The notes beneath the pieces are model-generated. The model was not told where the DNA came from and did no database searches. It worked only from the letters and a program-made list of their open reading frames with translations. A DNA stretch of 64,000 nucleotides from Anaerococcus pacaensis 9403502. GTDB taxonomy: Bacteria; Bacillota; Clostridia; Tissierellales; Peptoniphilaceae. The DNA is taken from contig HG326668.1 in the NCBI GenBank assembly GCA_000308255.3, positions 101,651 through 165,650 of the forward strand. The letters are read 5' to 3'. The position numbers and the translations under genes are program-made. This document shows positions 43,985 through 52,644 of this stretch, in pieces. Every line of letters starts with the position of its first letter. Within the stretch, counting starts at the first letter, position 1.

Positions 43985-44569
43985 ATGAGAATACTTGAAA
44001 TTATTACAGATGACATATGGATAAGAGACTATGAATTTTTCAATCAATTCAAAAACTCCCCTTACTTTGATATACTCCTAGATACTTATAAAAATTTAAA
44101 TACTGACATACTTTTTAAAAGCGAAATCCATGGCCAAGGCCATATAGAAAGGGTAATTTTTTTCGCCCTCGTACTTGCTTGGAAATATGAGCTGGATAGT
44201 AGAGATACTGATATCTTACGCTATGCAGCTAGCCTCCACGATACCCGCCGTGAAAATGATGGCTGGGATACTGAACATGGTAAGCGAGCAGCTATCGATT
44301 CAATCGATTATGCCTATATCGATCCATCTGACAAAGAAGTCCTTCAGGCTGTGATGGCAGCCCATTCTGCCCCAGATGACGAAAATGAAGCTATTGTAAG
44401 AGAATTTGCAGCAAATGATTATGATAGGGCACTTTACTTATCAAAGCTCTTTAAAGATTCAGATGGCCTAGATAGGGTGAGGATAAATAGGCTAGATCCA
44501 AGTTATCTTAGAAATGACTATAGCCTAGAACTTATCGACTTTGCCTACGTTTTATATGATAATTATTAA
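43985..44569 (+). CDS. HD domain-containing phosphohydrolase-like protein
   Basis: 194 residues from ATG 43985, preceded by AGAGGTGAT. The metal-binding HD pattern is visible: SEIHGQGHIERVIFFALVLA (first His), YAASLHDTRRENDG (HD pair), TEHGKRAA and SKLFKDSDGLDRVR (distal Asp). It lacks fused sensor or synthetase domains. It could be a nucleotide or small-molecule phosphatase; substrate unknown. Confidence 0.85.
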   Translation: MRILEIITDDIWIRDYEFFNQFKNSPYFDILLDTYKNLNTDILFKSEIHGQGHIERVIFFALVLAWKYELDSRDTDILRYAASLHDTRRENDGWDTEHGKRAAIDSIDYAYIDPSDKEVLQAVMAAHSAPDDENEAIVREFAANDYDRALYLSKLFKDSDGLDRVRINRLDPSYLRNDYSLELIDFAYVLYDNY

Positions 44570-44574
44570 TAAAA

Positions 44575-44603
44575 TTGACAATGTTTGTATAATTTTATAC
44601 AAT
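44575..44603 (+). promoter_or_regulatory. Promoter of the NlpC/P60 hydrolase gene
   Basis: TTGACA (44575-44580), 17-base spacer, TACAAT (44598-44603), ending 28 bases before the ATG. Confidence 0.85.
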
Positions 44604-44631
44604 ATTACCTATAATACATACGGAGATTTAC

Positions 44632-45900
44632 ATGAGAATTAAGTTCAAAAAGCTATTTATAACTTCATTGATATTTTCTCAATTTTTTTTAGTTAATAAC
44701 ACTTCTTATGCCGATTCTATCATCTTAAATAAAGAAAAAACTGATGGGGTAAATGTAAGAAGTGAAGAAGATATAAATAGTGAAATCCTAGGTGGCATCG
44801 AAGACTTTAGCCTTTATGAAATCAAGGGTGAGTCAGATGACTGGTTTGAAATTGAATTTGAAGGTGAAAAGGGATATGTAGGTAAGGATTGGTTTTATAG
44901 ACTAAATCACACTAGCATCGTAAATCCTACAGAGCTTAAGGAAAGCCCAGATGATGATAGTGAAAATCTCACCGAAAATAAATTACAAGCTAAAACTAAG
45001 GTAACAATCTTAGAGTTTGATAAAGACAATGATTATGTCAAGATTTCATACGACCTAGCCTTTAAAGATAACAAAGCCATAAATAATATAGATATAAATT
45101 CCATAGAAAATAGCAGTTTGCTTTATAATCTAAGCGAAGATACAGATACTATCATAAAAACCGTCACCCTAGGTGATGAAGATAAAAATGAGGTATCAAT
45201 CCCATCAGTAGTCACCCTCTCTGATGTCCCACAGACACTAGCGATGACTGAAGAAATTGCCCATGGAGATGGTTACGAAGGACCAATCGAAGGTTATGTG
45301 AAGCTTGATAGTCTAGCTATAGCTGATGACGAAGACCTAGATGATATTCTCGCGTTTTATGATGATATGAATGAGGCTATTGGTACTCGTCTTGCTTATG
45401 AAGAGTCACTTCTAAATCAAGTAAGAGAGATAACTACAGTAGAGTATGTGACCACTACTACCTATCAGACTGTCATGCAAGAAAGTCCTACAAGCACTCA
45501 ATTAGCAGATGCCAACACCATTATGGTGCCTGTATCTGGATCTGAAGTTGGGATTGACCTATATAAGTGGGCTACACAATTTGTAGGCAGACCTTATGTC
45601 CTAGGTGGCACTAGCCTTACAAATGGCATAGATTGCTCAGGCTTTACTATGAGAATCTACCAACAAGTAGGCATTGGCCTCCCACACTTTGCCCAAAGCC
45701 AACAAAGATATGGTATAGAAATCCCATTTGGCCAAGAACAGGCCGGGGACTTAGTTTTCTTTGGAACTAGCCTAAATAACATAACCCACGTAGGTATGGC
45801 AGATGGCCATGGCAATATGATCCATGCATCTAGCCCGAGGGTTGGTATCATAATTAGCCCAATCAGAAATCCTATATCAATCAAAAGAATAGTACAGTAA
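44632..45900 (+). CDS. Secreted SH3-domain NlpC/P60 peptidoglycan endopeptidase
   Basis: 422 residues. The signal peptide (about 1-27, ending NNTSYADS) is followed by a bacterial SH3 domain (about 28-105, with GVNVRSEEDINSEILGG), a second SH3-like stretch, and a low-complexity linker. The C-terminal NlpC/P60 domain (about 300-420) carries the nucleophile in TNGIDCSGFTMRIYQ and the catalytic His in ITHVGMADGHGNMIHASS. It should cleave stem-peptide bonds in the wall. It has its own promoter and terminator. Confidence 0.94.
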   Translation: MRIKFKKLFITSLIFSQFFLVNNTSYADSIILNKEKTDGVNVRSEEDINSEILGGIEDFSLYEIKGESDDWFEIEFEGEKGYVGKDWFYRLNHTSIVNPTELKESPDDDSENLTENKLQAKTKVTILEFDKDNDYVKISYDLAFKDNKAINNIDINSIENSSLLYNLSEDTDTIIKTVTLGDEDKNEVSIPSVVTLSDVPQTLAMTEEIAHGDGYEGPIEGYVKLDSLAIADDEDLDDILAFYDDMNEAIGTRLAYEESLLNQVREITTVEYVTTTTYQTVMQESPTSTQLADANTIMVPVSGSEVGIDLYKWATQFVGRPYVLGGTSLTNGIDCSGFTMRIYQQVGIGLPHFAQSQQRYGIEIPFGQEQAGDLVFFGTSLNNITHVGMADGHGNMIHASSPRVGIIISPIRNPISIKRIVQ

Positions 45901-45902
45901 CA

Positions 45903-45932
45903 AAAAATCTAGCCCTGAGGCTAGATTTTTTA
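45903..45932. terminator. Terminator between the NlpC/P60 gene and the CAP pseudogene
   Basis: AAATCTAGCC and GGCTAGATTT around 45905-45928 pair with a CTGA loop, with A6 on the left and T5 on the right. Confidence 0.85.
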
Positions 45933-47474
45933 GTTTGTATGTCCATATTCTAATGATATGAAGTTTACTGTATATTCGATTGGATAAGGCTTACCATCTT
46001 TTTTTACACCTGATACTTTGATATTATATTGGTCACCATGCTTGCCTGGATGGCCTAGGCCCCAAGATAAAGATTGCATAGCTCCCGCATATTCTTCATC
46101 GATGGTGTATATATTGTAATTGGTTTTATATTCTAGGACTTCACCAGATTTTAGGTTGGTCATAGTGATTGTAACATTAGAGATGTCATAAGCTTTTTTT
46201 AGATTTAAGGTAAATGGTGTATATATACTCCAAAACTCAGATATACCAACGTTAGATGGGAAGGCTACGATCTCGTTTCCGCTTTCCATAAACTGCTCGC
46301 CCCATACGAATTGGGCTGCAAAATTTTCATAATATCCTTAGCCGTAGTAGCTAGATGTTGGATTTAGTAGATTTGCCCTATGCCCTACCTCATTCCAGTT
46401 TTCTTCATCATCATCCATTATAAAGGCATAGGCTTGTCTTAAGGCATTGTAGCCTTGTGAAATATTAGATGATTCTGATCCATAGTAGCCGTCTTGGTAT
46501 AGAGGATTGTCATTAGCGTAGCCCTTTGGAGCTCTAGGCCAGTGGGTGAGGACGTTGTTTAATGAGTTTATTACCGAGCTTGCTTGTGCATAGTATGAAT
46601 ACTCTTGATTGATTCCTACTGTAGGAAGACCGACAGAGTATCTAGCAGTATTAGTGATGTGATTGATGTCGTTTTGAACAGAAAGTTTGAGCATACCCGG
46701 GTTATCATTGGCAAGGTCTGGCTGTACTTCGTATAGATTGGTGTATGGGTCTACTAGATAAATCCCATCAAAATACCTAAGATTTTCTGATTGTGATTCA
46801 TAACTACGCCAATAATTTAGGATGGCAGCTTCGGATGGAGTATCAAAGATAAGGCCAGTTATTTTTCTATTGAGAGGTTTGACCCTATAGAAGTCTTTCA
46901 TTTCTGTTTCATAGATGATTTGTTCTACTTCTTTTAAAAGGCCTTCTGAATTTTGGATTTGTTTTTTTAGTTTGTTTTCTACTTTTTTTACTGTTTGAGG
47001 GGTGTTTTCAAGTAGCATCCTCGCCGAATCAACCATTACGAGGTTGTTTACATAAGCATCTTTTAATTTCTTTAGGTTCTTATCTTCTTTTTTATCGTTA
47101 GGTTTTAGTTCTTTTAGTAAGGCTTCGGCTTCTTTTAGAAGAGCATTTGAGTCTTTTAGTTGTTTTTGTAAAGCTTTTCTGATTGGCCTTACTGTTTCTG
47201 GGGAGTTTTCTAATAAGAATTTGGCTGCATTTGCTGTGATAGTACTATTTAGGATAGCATCTTCAAGATTTGCAATTTGCTCTGATTTATCTACCACGCC
47301 TTGTTTTTTAACAATTGGATTAATGTAAATATCTGTATTTGCATTTAGAGGGCTTACGAATTTATCATTCGAATAATCAGGCATCTCACTAGCAAAGGAT
47401 ACTGGCGTTAGACCGATAAGGCTTGTTGTCGCTAAGCTAAGGACAAATTTTAAGGCATTGTTTCTAAATTTCAT
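45930..47474 (-). pseudogene. Secreted CAP (SCP/PR1)-domain protein interrupted by one stop codon
   Basis: Signal peptide (about 1-29) and a coiled-coil-like region with two repeats (KFLLENSPETVRPIRKALQKQ and RMLLENTPQTVKKVENKLKKQ) lead into a CAP-like domain ending EVGHRANLLNPTSSYYG. A TAA at 46338-46340 stops it. The same frame continues without interruption through GYYENFAAQFVWGEQF and a 119-residue remainder to 45930, which completes the CAP domain and adds a beta-rich tail. One sense-to-TAA change explains everything. Good RBS (AAAGGAG) before ATG 47474. A truncated product may still be secreted. Confidence 0.85.
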
Positions 47475-47544
47475 AGCAATCTCCTTTGTTTATTCTTAAA
47501 TAAAGTATATCACATTAATAAAGAATGTTAAGTAAAATTTTCTT

Positions 47545-47573
47545 TAAAAAAATCAGAGCCTAAGCTCTGATTT
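47545..47573 (-). terminator. Terminator of the DUF1002 gene
   Basis: ATCAGAGC and GCTCTGAT (47552-47571) pair; the minus strand then has U7. Confidence 0.8.
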
Positions 47574-47583
47574 ATAGTGGTTT

Positions 47584-48543
47584 TTATTGATTATTTGAAG
47601 AAAATATCTTTGCTATGCCATTTATGATTGCACTAAAGAAATTAAGTAGTGAATCAAGCAGGCCACTTTCTTGGGCTTCTTTTACAGTTTCATCTATAGT
47701 GTCTTTGTTTTCTGCGTAAAATTGGCTGGCTTTATCTGCTAGGTCGTTGCCAAGTTTATAAAGATTGTCTCTTACTTCCTTACTATCGATGGCATCTGTG
47801 TTTTGGTATTGGTTGAAATATTGGACAAGGATATTGATGTTGTTATCACTTAAGATGTTTTCCATGTTTACATTGTTTAGCGCATCATTCACATAGGCGA
47901 TAATTTGATCTGTACTAGCTGTGCTGCCAGTTTCTTCCTTGTGGGCTGCTAGCCTTTGTTTTACTTCAATGACTACCTTGTCAAGTTCAGTAGGATCAAA
48001 ACCAGTTTCATTTTTATTTTCTTCGCTGATTTCACTTACAACTTCAAGTTCTTTCTGCGCTGTTTGCGCACGCTCTACATCTATGACTTGGCCTGTAGCT
48101 TCAAGGGCCTTATACACACCTACGAGTGCTGATTCACCTGTTACAGGCTTTGGACTTGCTACAAATATATCAGCATCTGTGATGCCTGCTGTAATAGCGG
48201 CATTTGTGTATTGGCTATTTGTTATTTGAGTGATATTAGCAGGAGTTACAATATTTACCTTGATACCAGACCCATCAGCTAAGTGCTTGATGTAAACTGA
48301 AGATATCATATTATAATCAGCGGTATTGTATCCTAAATATTTTTCTAGGTCGTTACCGTCTACTGTATTGATTTCTACATTCTCAATACTCGTTAGGCCA
48401 AAGGCCTGATTCATTTGACTTTTTTGATTATCATCTAGGGCTACCCCGTATACTATATCTTCACTAGCTGCTGAGCTTGCAAAAGCAAGGCTAGGTATAA
48501 GTAGTGAAAATACACAGAGTAGGGCCAATAATCTTTTTTTCAT
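47584..48543 (-). CDS. Secreted DUF1002 family protein
   Basis: 319 residues. The signal peptide ends at about SLAFASS. The DUF1002 domain includes the VYGVALDDNQKSQMNQAFG opening, VTPANITQITNSQYTNAAITAGITDADIFVASPKPVTGESALVGVYKA core and later helical repeats. The C-terminus ends with an amphipathic hydrophobic segment, LLNFFSAIINGIAKIF. The family is widespread in Clostridia and related groups, with no known function. It starts nine bases after the Mrp gene stop, so the two may be co-transcribed. Confidence 0.9.
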   Translation of the reverse strand: MKKRLLALLCVFSLLIPSLAFASSAASEDIVYGVALDDNQKSQMNQAFGLTSIENVEINTVDGNDLEKYLGYNTADYNMISSVYIKHLADGSGIKVNIVTPANITQITNSQYTNAAITAGITDADIFVASPKPVTGESALVGVYKALEATGQVIDVERAQTAQKELEVVSEISEENKNETGFDPTELDKVVIEVKQRLAAHKEETGSTASTDQIIAYVNDALNNVNMENILSDNNINILVQYFNQYQNTDAIDSKEVRDNLYKLGNDLADKASQFYAENKDTIDETVKEAQESGLLDSLLNFFSAIINGIAKIFSSNNQ

Positions 48544-48552
48544 ATGTGCTCC

Positions 48553-49338
48553 TTATAGAGATAAAATCTTTTCTATAATTGGATCTAATTCTGCTGGGTC
48601 TAGGTCTTCTATGAGACCTGCATCTATTTTTTCGGCTACTTCTGGATTGATTGGTAGCTTTGCAACTGTGTCAACATCATGGCGGCTAGCTACTTCATCT
48701 ACGTGGCTATCGCCAAAGATTTTGTGTTCGCTACCACAGTCTGGGCATTTGAAATATGACATATTTTCTACTACACCAATGACTTTCTTGCCCATCATGC
48801 GTGCCATCTTGAGTGATTTTTCTACAACCATGCCTACCAAATCTTGTGGAGTCGCTACCGCTACTATCCCATCGATTGGAAGTGATTGGAAAACTGTAAG
48901 TGGCACATCACTTGTGCCTGGTGGCATATCAATTAGCATATAATCAATTTCGCCCCAGTTCACATCTGTGAAAAATTGCTTCACCACATTATTTACAATA
49001 GATGCTCTCCATACAACTGGATCTGTCTTATTTGGTAAAATCATATTTACTGATATGATTTTGATACCATCGCGGCTGATACCTGGGTTCATAATCCCAT
49101 CAGCTGTTCCTGTGACATTTTCATTGATGCCGAAGGCTTGTGGGATAGATGGACCTGTGATGTCCGCATCAAATACTGCCACCTTGTAACCTTGTTTGTT
49201 TAATTTACTTGCAAGCATGCTGGTTACAGATGACTTTCCTACTCCACCCTTACCACTCATGACTGCTATAACATGACCAACTGAAGATCCTTCGTGAAGG
49301 CTTACCTTAAATTGGTCGAATTTATTATTTTCTGTCAT
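48553..49338 (-). CDS. Mrp/NBP35-type P-loop ATPase, iron-sulfur carrier protein
   Basis: 261 residues, ApbC/NBP35/Mrp family, which carries and delivers Fe-S clusters. Deviant Walker A is AVMSGKGGVGKSSVTSML near residue 27, switch I DADITGPSIPQAFG, Walker B-like MLIDMPPGTSDVP, and the bridging cluster motif YFKCPDCGSEHKIFG (CxxC) near 200. Cytoplasmic dimer. It lacks the N-terminal DUF59 domain of longer Mrp proteins. Confidence 0.93.
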   Translation of the reverse strand: MTENNKFDQFKVSLHEGSSVGHVIAVMSGKGGVGKSSVTSMLASKLNKQGYKVAVFDADITGPSIPQAFGINENVTGTADGIMNPGISRDGIKIISVNMILPNKTDPVVWRASIVNNVVKQFFTDVNWGEIDYMLIDMPPGTSDVPLTVFQSLPIDGIVAVATPQDLVGMVVEKSLKMARMMGKKVIGVVENMSYFKCPDCGSEHKIFGDSHVDEVASRHDVDTVAKLPINPEVAEKIDAGLIEDLDPAELDPIIEKILSL

Positions 49339-49449
49339 AATGACTCCTTAATGTTTAATATTCTTATATATTATACAGTTCTTCGCCATAATATCTAAGC
49401 TTTGGGGTGTAGCATGATTATATACTGTCTGTTGTTAAATTGGTATAAA

Positions 49450-49475
49450 GAAAAAACCTAGCTTTTAGCTAGGCC
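49450..49475 (-). terminator. Terminator of the baeRF gene
   Basis: CCTAGC (49457-49462) pairs with GCTAGG (49468-49473); the minus strand then has U6. Confidence 0.8.
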
Positions 49476-49481
49476 CTTCTA

Positions 49482-50588
49482 TTAGTTATTTTCATTTGAT
49501 CCATATGGGTTAAATCTGTATTCTGCAACGATTGGTCCTGGCCAAACATTGTATTCTTTATCAAATAATACAACATTTCCATCTTTTTGTAGGGTGTCGA
49601 GCACTAAATCATTGATTTCTTTAGTATCGATATCATCGTAGTCCCTGTCGATGTATAGGGTATCAATTGCAGCAAATTCGCTTGCCTTTTTAATATCGGT
49701 AAGGTCAGTTGACCCTAGATCGTTGGCTATATTTGTATTTAGATTTTCAATATGATTTCGAAGATTTGCCACGTATTGGTCACGAAGTTTACCATATACT
49801 TCATCTTCTAAGTTTGATCTGTCTATAGAATCTAGTGGTTTTTCAAATGTGTAATATATTTTTATATCATCGTTTTCTGCGATTTCATTAAATAGGGCTA
49901 CATTTTCTGTAGTACCAAATAATAGTATATCCCTATCTTCGATAGTTTTTAGGTACTCGCTCATCTCACTAGAGATATATCTGATATATTTTTCTGTCTC
50001 ACGTTCTTTTACTTCACTAGCTGAGTGGTGGCCGTGGAAGCCTGTATTTGCACCATCGGTCCTGTTTTTATCGTTGTCACTGTTGTCTTTATCATCAAAT
50101 AAATCATCGAATTTATTTTTGATATTATCAAGCTCTACTTCTGTTAGCCCATCTTGGTCGTAGGTGTAGAAGGCAAATCTATCGCTTGCTACATCTAAGA
50201 TGTAATAGTCTTCTAGTAGGTAGTTTTTATCAAATAATGGAACTAGGTATGGCTTATCTCCTATAAATAGAACTTCTCTACCCTCATCTACGATACCTGG
50301 TCTATCTAGGACATAGGTTTCCTCATCTGTAATAACTACAAGTAGTGAACCTAGTCCGTTTTGCCAAAAATCATTATTTTCTAATAAGTCATTGGCTTCT
50401 TTGAAGAATTCTTCTTTGCCTACCTTGATGCTCGTTTCATCTAGCTTATCTTCTGCTTCTCTAAGAAGATTTTTAAATCTAATAGGATCTTGTTCAGCCT
50501 CTGAGGAAATCCTATGAGTAGGCATGTAGATTGATACAAATACATTCTTGTCTAAGGTTTTTAATTCATTTATGTCTAGTACTTTCAT
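49482..50588 (-). CDS. baeRF (bacterial/archaeal eRF1-like) family protein
   Basis: 368-residue cytoplasmic protein. The opening KTLDKNVFVSIYMPTHRISSEAEQDPIRFKNLLREAE and the central IRYISSEMSEYLKTIEDRDILLFGTTENVALFNEI are typical of baeRF family proteins, distant relatives of eRF1/Pelota domains. They are proposed to act at ribosomes, but no role is proved. An acidic, Asn/Asp-rich insert, DDLFDDKDNSDNDKNRTDG, lies near residue 165-185 and is followed by a histidine patch (HGHHS). Monocistronic. Confidence 0.8.
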   Translation of the reverse strand: MKVLDINELKTLDKNVFVSIYMPTHRISSEAEQDPIRFKNLLREAEDKLDETSIKVGKEEFFKEANDLLENNDFWQNGLGSLLVVITDEETYVLDRPGIVDEGREVLFIGDKPYLVPLFDKNYLLEDYYILDVASDRFAFYTYDQDGLTEVELDNIKNKFDDLFDDKDNSDNDKNRTDGANTGFHGHHSASEVKERETEKYIRYISSEMSEYLKTIEDRDILLFGTTENVALFNEIAENDDIKIYYTFEKPLDSIDRSNLEDEVYGKLRDQYVANLRNHIENLNTNIANDLGSTDLTDIKKASEFAAIDTLYIDRDYDDIDTKEINDLVLDTLQKDGNVVLFDKEYNVWPGPIVAEYRFNPYGSNENN

Positions 50589-50655
50589 TTAGTCTTACCT
50601 CCTTAAGATCGTTGTGTTAAATTTATACCCGAAGTGGATTTGCCTTAATCTCAAG

Positions 50656-50684
50656 CAAAAAGACTTGGCCATTTCCAAGTCTTT
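50656..50684 (-). terminator. Terminator of the EIIC-like carrier gene
   Basis: AAGACTTGG and CCAAGTCTT (50660-50683) pair; the minus strand then has a short U-run. Confidence 0.8.
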
Positions 50685-50690
50685 TGTAAA

Positions 50691-51710
50691 CTAAAAATCA
50701 ATTTTCATATCCCCATCTTTGATGAGGCCCTTTTTATACATTATTTTATATATCACATATGAAATAGCTGCTGGCAGTATGAAGTGTAGGAGTAGAATCG
50801 CTAGTAGAATCGATCCAGTTGACCCATCAGCTGCCATGGTATTAAGTGTTTGGATTTGTCCAACTAGGCCACTTGTACCCATACCAGAGCCTAGCGGATC
50901 ATTTGCCATCTTAAAGCCTACTGTAGCTATTGGCCCAATGATTGCACTAGCAAGTGTTGGTGGTAGCCAGATCCAGCGGTTTTTTATGATATTTGGAACT
51001 TGGAACATACTTGTCCCCAGTCCTTGGGCAAGGAGGCCTTCTATTCCATTATCTTTATATGAAGTCACCGCAAAACCAACCATCTGGCAGCAGCATCCAA
51101 TAGTCGCTGCTCCTCCTGCAAGGCCTGATAGGCCAAGCATCATGCAAATCGCAGCCGATGATATAGGAAGAGTCAAAGCAACTCCTACTAGAACCGCCAC
51201 CACTATCCCCATCAAAAATGGTTGGAGTTCTGTGGCAGACATGATTACATTGCCAAGGCCCGTCATAAAGGCTGCTACTCCCGGCCCTATGAAATCTCCA
51301 ATGACAACACCGATTAAAATAGTAACTGCTGGCGTGATTATGATATCAAGTTTAGTTCTCTTGCTAACGAGCTTACCAAATTCTACCGCAAATATTGTCG
51401 CAACATATACACCCACAGGGCCTCCTAGCTCATAGGCTCCGATACCAACAATGGTAGAAGCAAAGAGCACTAGATTGGGAGCCTTTAGGGCAGAAGCAAT
51501 CGATACTGCTATAGCAGATCCTGTAGCTTGTCCTACAAGCGGCCAAATCCTATCTGTAAGAAGCGCTATACCAAAAACCTTTCCAATGGAATTTAGTATA
51601 GTTCCTACAAGTAGCGATGCAAACAAACCAAAGGCCATAGCCCCCAGTGCATCTATAAAATACACCTTCGGTGAAAGTGTAATACCTTGTTCTTCTAAAT
51701 ATTTTTTCAT
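50691..51710 (-). CDS. PTS EIIC-like (PfoR-type) membrane carrier
   Basis: 339 residues, about nine membrane helices, rich in glycine. Start region MKKYLEEQGITLSPKVYFIDALGAMAFGLFASLLVGTI and the GCCCQMVGFAVTSYKDN motif near residue 205 are typical of the PTS_EIIC_2/PfoR family. No EIIA or EIIB partner is encoded nearby. It follows a NadR-type 3H-domain repressor on the same strand, 70 bases downstream, so its expression and cargo may relate to niacin; that link is inference. Confidence 0.82.
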   Translation of the reverse strand: MKKYLEEQGITLSPKVYFIDALGAMAFGLFASLLVGTILNSIGKVFGIALLTDRIWPLVGQATGSAIAVSIASALKAPNLVLFASTIVGIGAYELGGPVGVYVATIFAVEFGKLVSKRTKLDIIITPAVTILIGVVIGDFIGPGVAAFMTGLGNVIMSATELQPFLMGIVVAVLVGVALTLPISSAAICMMLGLSGLAGGAATIGCCCQMVGFAVTSYKDNGIEGLLAQGLGTSMFQVPNIIKNRWIWLPPTLASAIIGPIATVGFKMANDPLGSGMGTSGLVGQIQTLNTMAADGSTGSILLAILLLHFILPAAISYVIYKIMYKKGLIKDGDMKIDF

Positions 51711-51780
51711 AATTTCCCCTTAATATTTATTAACAAGATAAGTATACCATAAATTTATTCATTGTGTATACAGTGGGAAA

Positions 51781-52278
51781 TTAATTTAAATAACCTTTTA
51801 TAGATAGTGCCGCTTCAATTCTTTCTAAAGTCTCGATAGAGTCTGCCTTTATGGTGTGATAATGGATGTTGTTTGTTAGGTTTTTTAGAGGAGTGGTCTT
51901 GTCAATATTTTTTACAAAATTTGTCACTCCATTTCTAGAATGGATATCGAGATCTTTTCTTATGACCCCATAGACCGGATGATTGATAAAGACATCGACG
52001 ATGACTCCCCCATTGTCTACTATGGTGTTTAGCTCATCCTTTATATCCTCATCAGTGTGCTTAGATTCGATAATCCTAATAATTCCATCAGTAGATTCTA
52101 TTTTGTAGCCCTTATTTGTAGATATGATATTTATCCCAAAGGCCTTTAGCATGGCTATATCTTTTACAATGATTTGCCTAGATACATCAAACATCTCACC
52201 CAAAGCCTCGCCACTTATAGGTCCATTTTCTTCTTGTAATATTTTTATAATCTCATTTTGCCTGTCTGATAATTTCAT
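51781..52278 (-). CDS. NadR/YrxA-type transcriptional repressor (HTH plus 3H domain)
   Basis: 165 residues. An N-terminal winged helix (about 1-60, RQNEIIKILQEENGPISGEALGEMFDVSRQIIVKDI) is joined to a 3H domain (about 70-165) with its three spaced histidines in FINHPVYGVIRKDLDIHSR and NIHYHTIKAD. In Bacillus, YrxA represses NAD biosynthesis genes with nicotinic acid as co-repressor. No nad genes are in the window; the adjacent EIIC-like carrier is the only obvious local target. Confidence 0.92.
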   Translation of the reverse strand: MKLSDRQNEIIKILQEENGPISGEALGEMFDVSRQIIVKDIAMLKAFGINIISTNKGYKIESTDGIIRIIESKHTDEDIKDELNTIVDNGGVIVDVFINHPVYGVIRKDLDIHSRNGVTNFVKNIDKTTPLKNLTNNIHYHTIKADSIETLERIEAALSIKGYLN

Positions 52279-52316
52279 TTTCTTTAACCTCTTTAAAATA
52301 ATATACCACTAAAGTC

Positions 52317-52345
52317 TTGACTAATATGAAATTATTAGGTATTAT
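52317..52345 (+). promoter_or_regulatory. Promoter of the T-box operon
   Basis: TTGACT (52317-52322), 17-base spacer, TATTAT (52340-52345), just upstream of the T-box leader. Confidence 0.8.
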
Positions 52346-52351
52346 AAGAAA

Positions 52352-52615
52352 AAACAACGATGAAAAGACCAGTAGCTTATGACCTTCAAATCAAGAGAGT
52401 CCAGTTAGGTGTGAGTGGATATTTGAAACTTAAGTGAATAAAAGCTTGAAGTTCCTTTGGGGATATTTGATCTGAAGGCGAATCATGTACGTTATAACAT
52501 GCGAGTATGATAGTACTTAGTGAGGTGTATTTTGTGAGAAATGCATGAATTTGGGTGGTAACACGGCAAGGCGTCCCATGTAGACGTATGCACGTGTATT
52601 TTTTTTACAAATTTT
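52352..52615 (+). promoter_or_regulatory. T-box riboswitch of an amino-acid ABC transporter operon
   Basis: The leader has the T-box sequence TTTGGGTGGTAACACGG at 52550-52566, whose TGGT should pair with a tRNA ending ACCA (discriminator A). Upstream a long stem I is visible: TTCAAAT pairs with ATTTGAA around an AAGAGAG..GTGTGAG distal region, and an AGCTT/AAGCT helix bounds the probable specifier loop. A terminator follows. The specifier codon lies near 52433-52450, but I could not assign it safely. Confidence 0.9.
52561..52612 (+). terminator. T-box terminator
   Basis: ACACG pairs with CGTGT and, inside, GCGTC with GACGT, then T8. The 5' arm overlaps the T-box, so the antiterminator and the terminator exclude each other. 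Confidence 0.8.
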
Positions 52616-52644
52616 TCACAAAATTCACAAAGAAAGGATTTATT

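Noticed and set aside
45930..46289. Independent 119-residue gene
   Set aside because: No ribosome site at its start; it is in frame with the CAP protein and completes that domain after a single TAA.
46338..47474. Coiled-coil repeats of the CAP protein as a possible repeat-expansion gene
   Set aside because: Only two diverged copies of the LLEN.P.TV unit are visible; this is an ordinary internal duplication.
52555..52644. Upstream in-frame start for the amino-acid binding/permease fusion
   Set aside because: This part lies inside the T-box and terminator and has no ribosome site; the codon at 52645 has both RBS and signal peptide.
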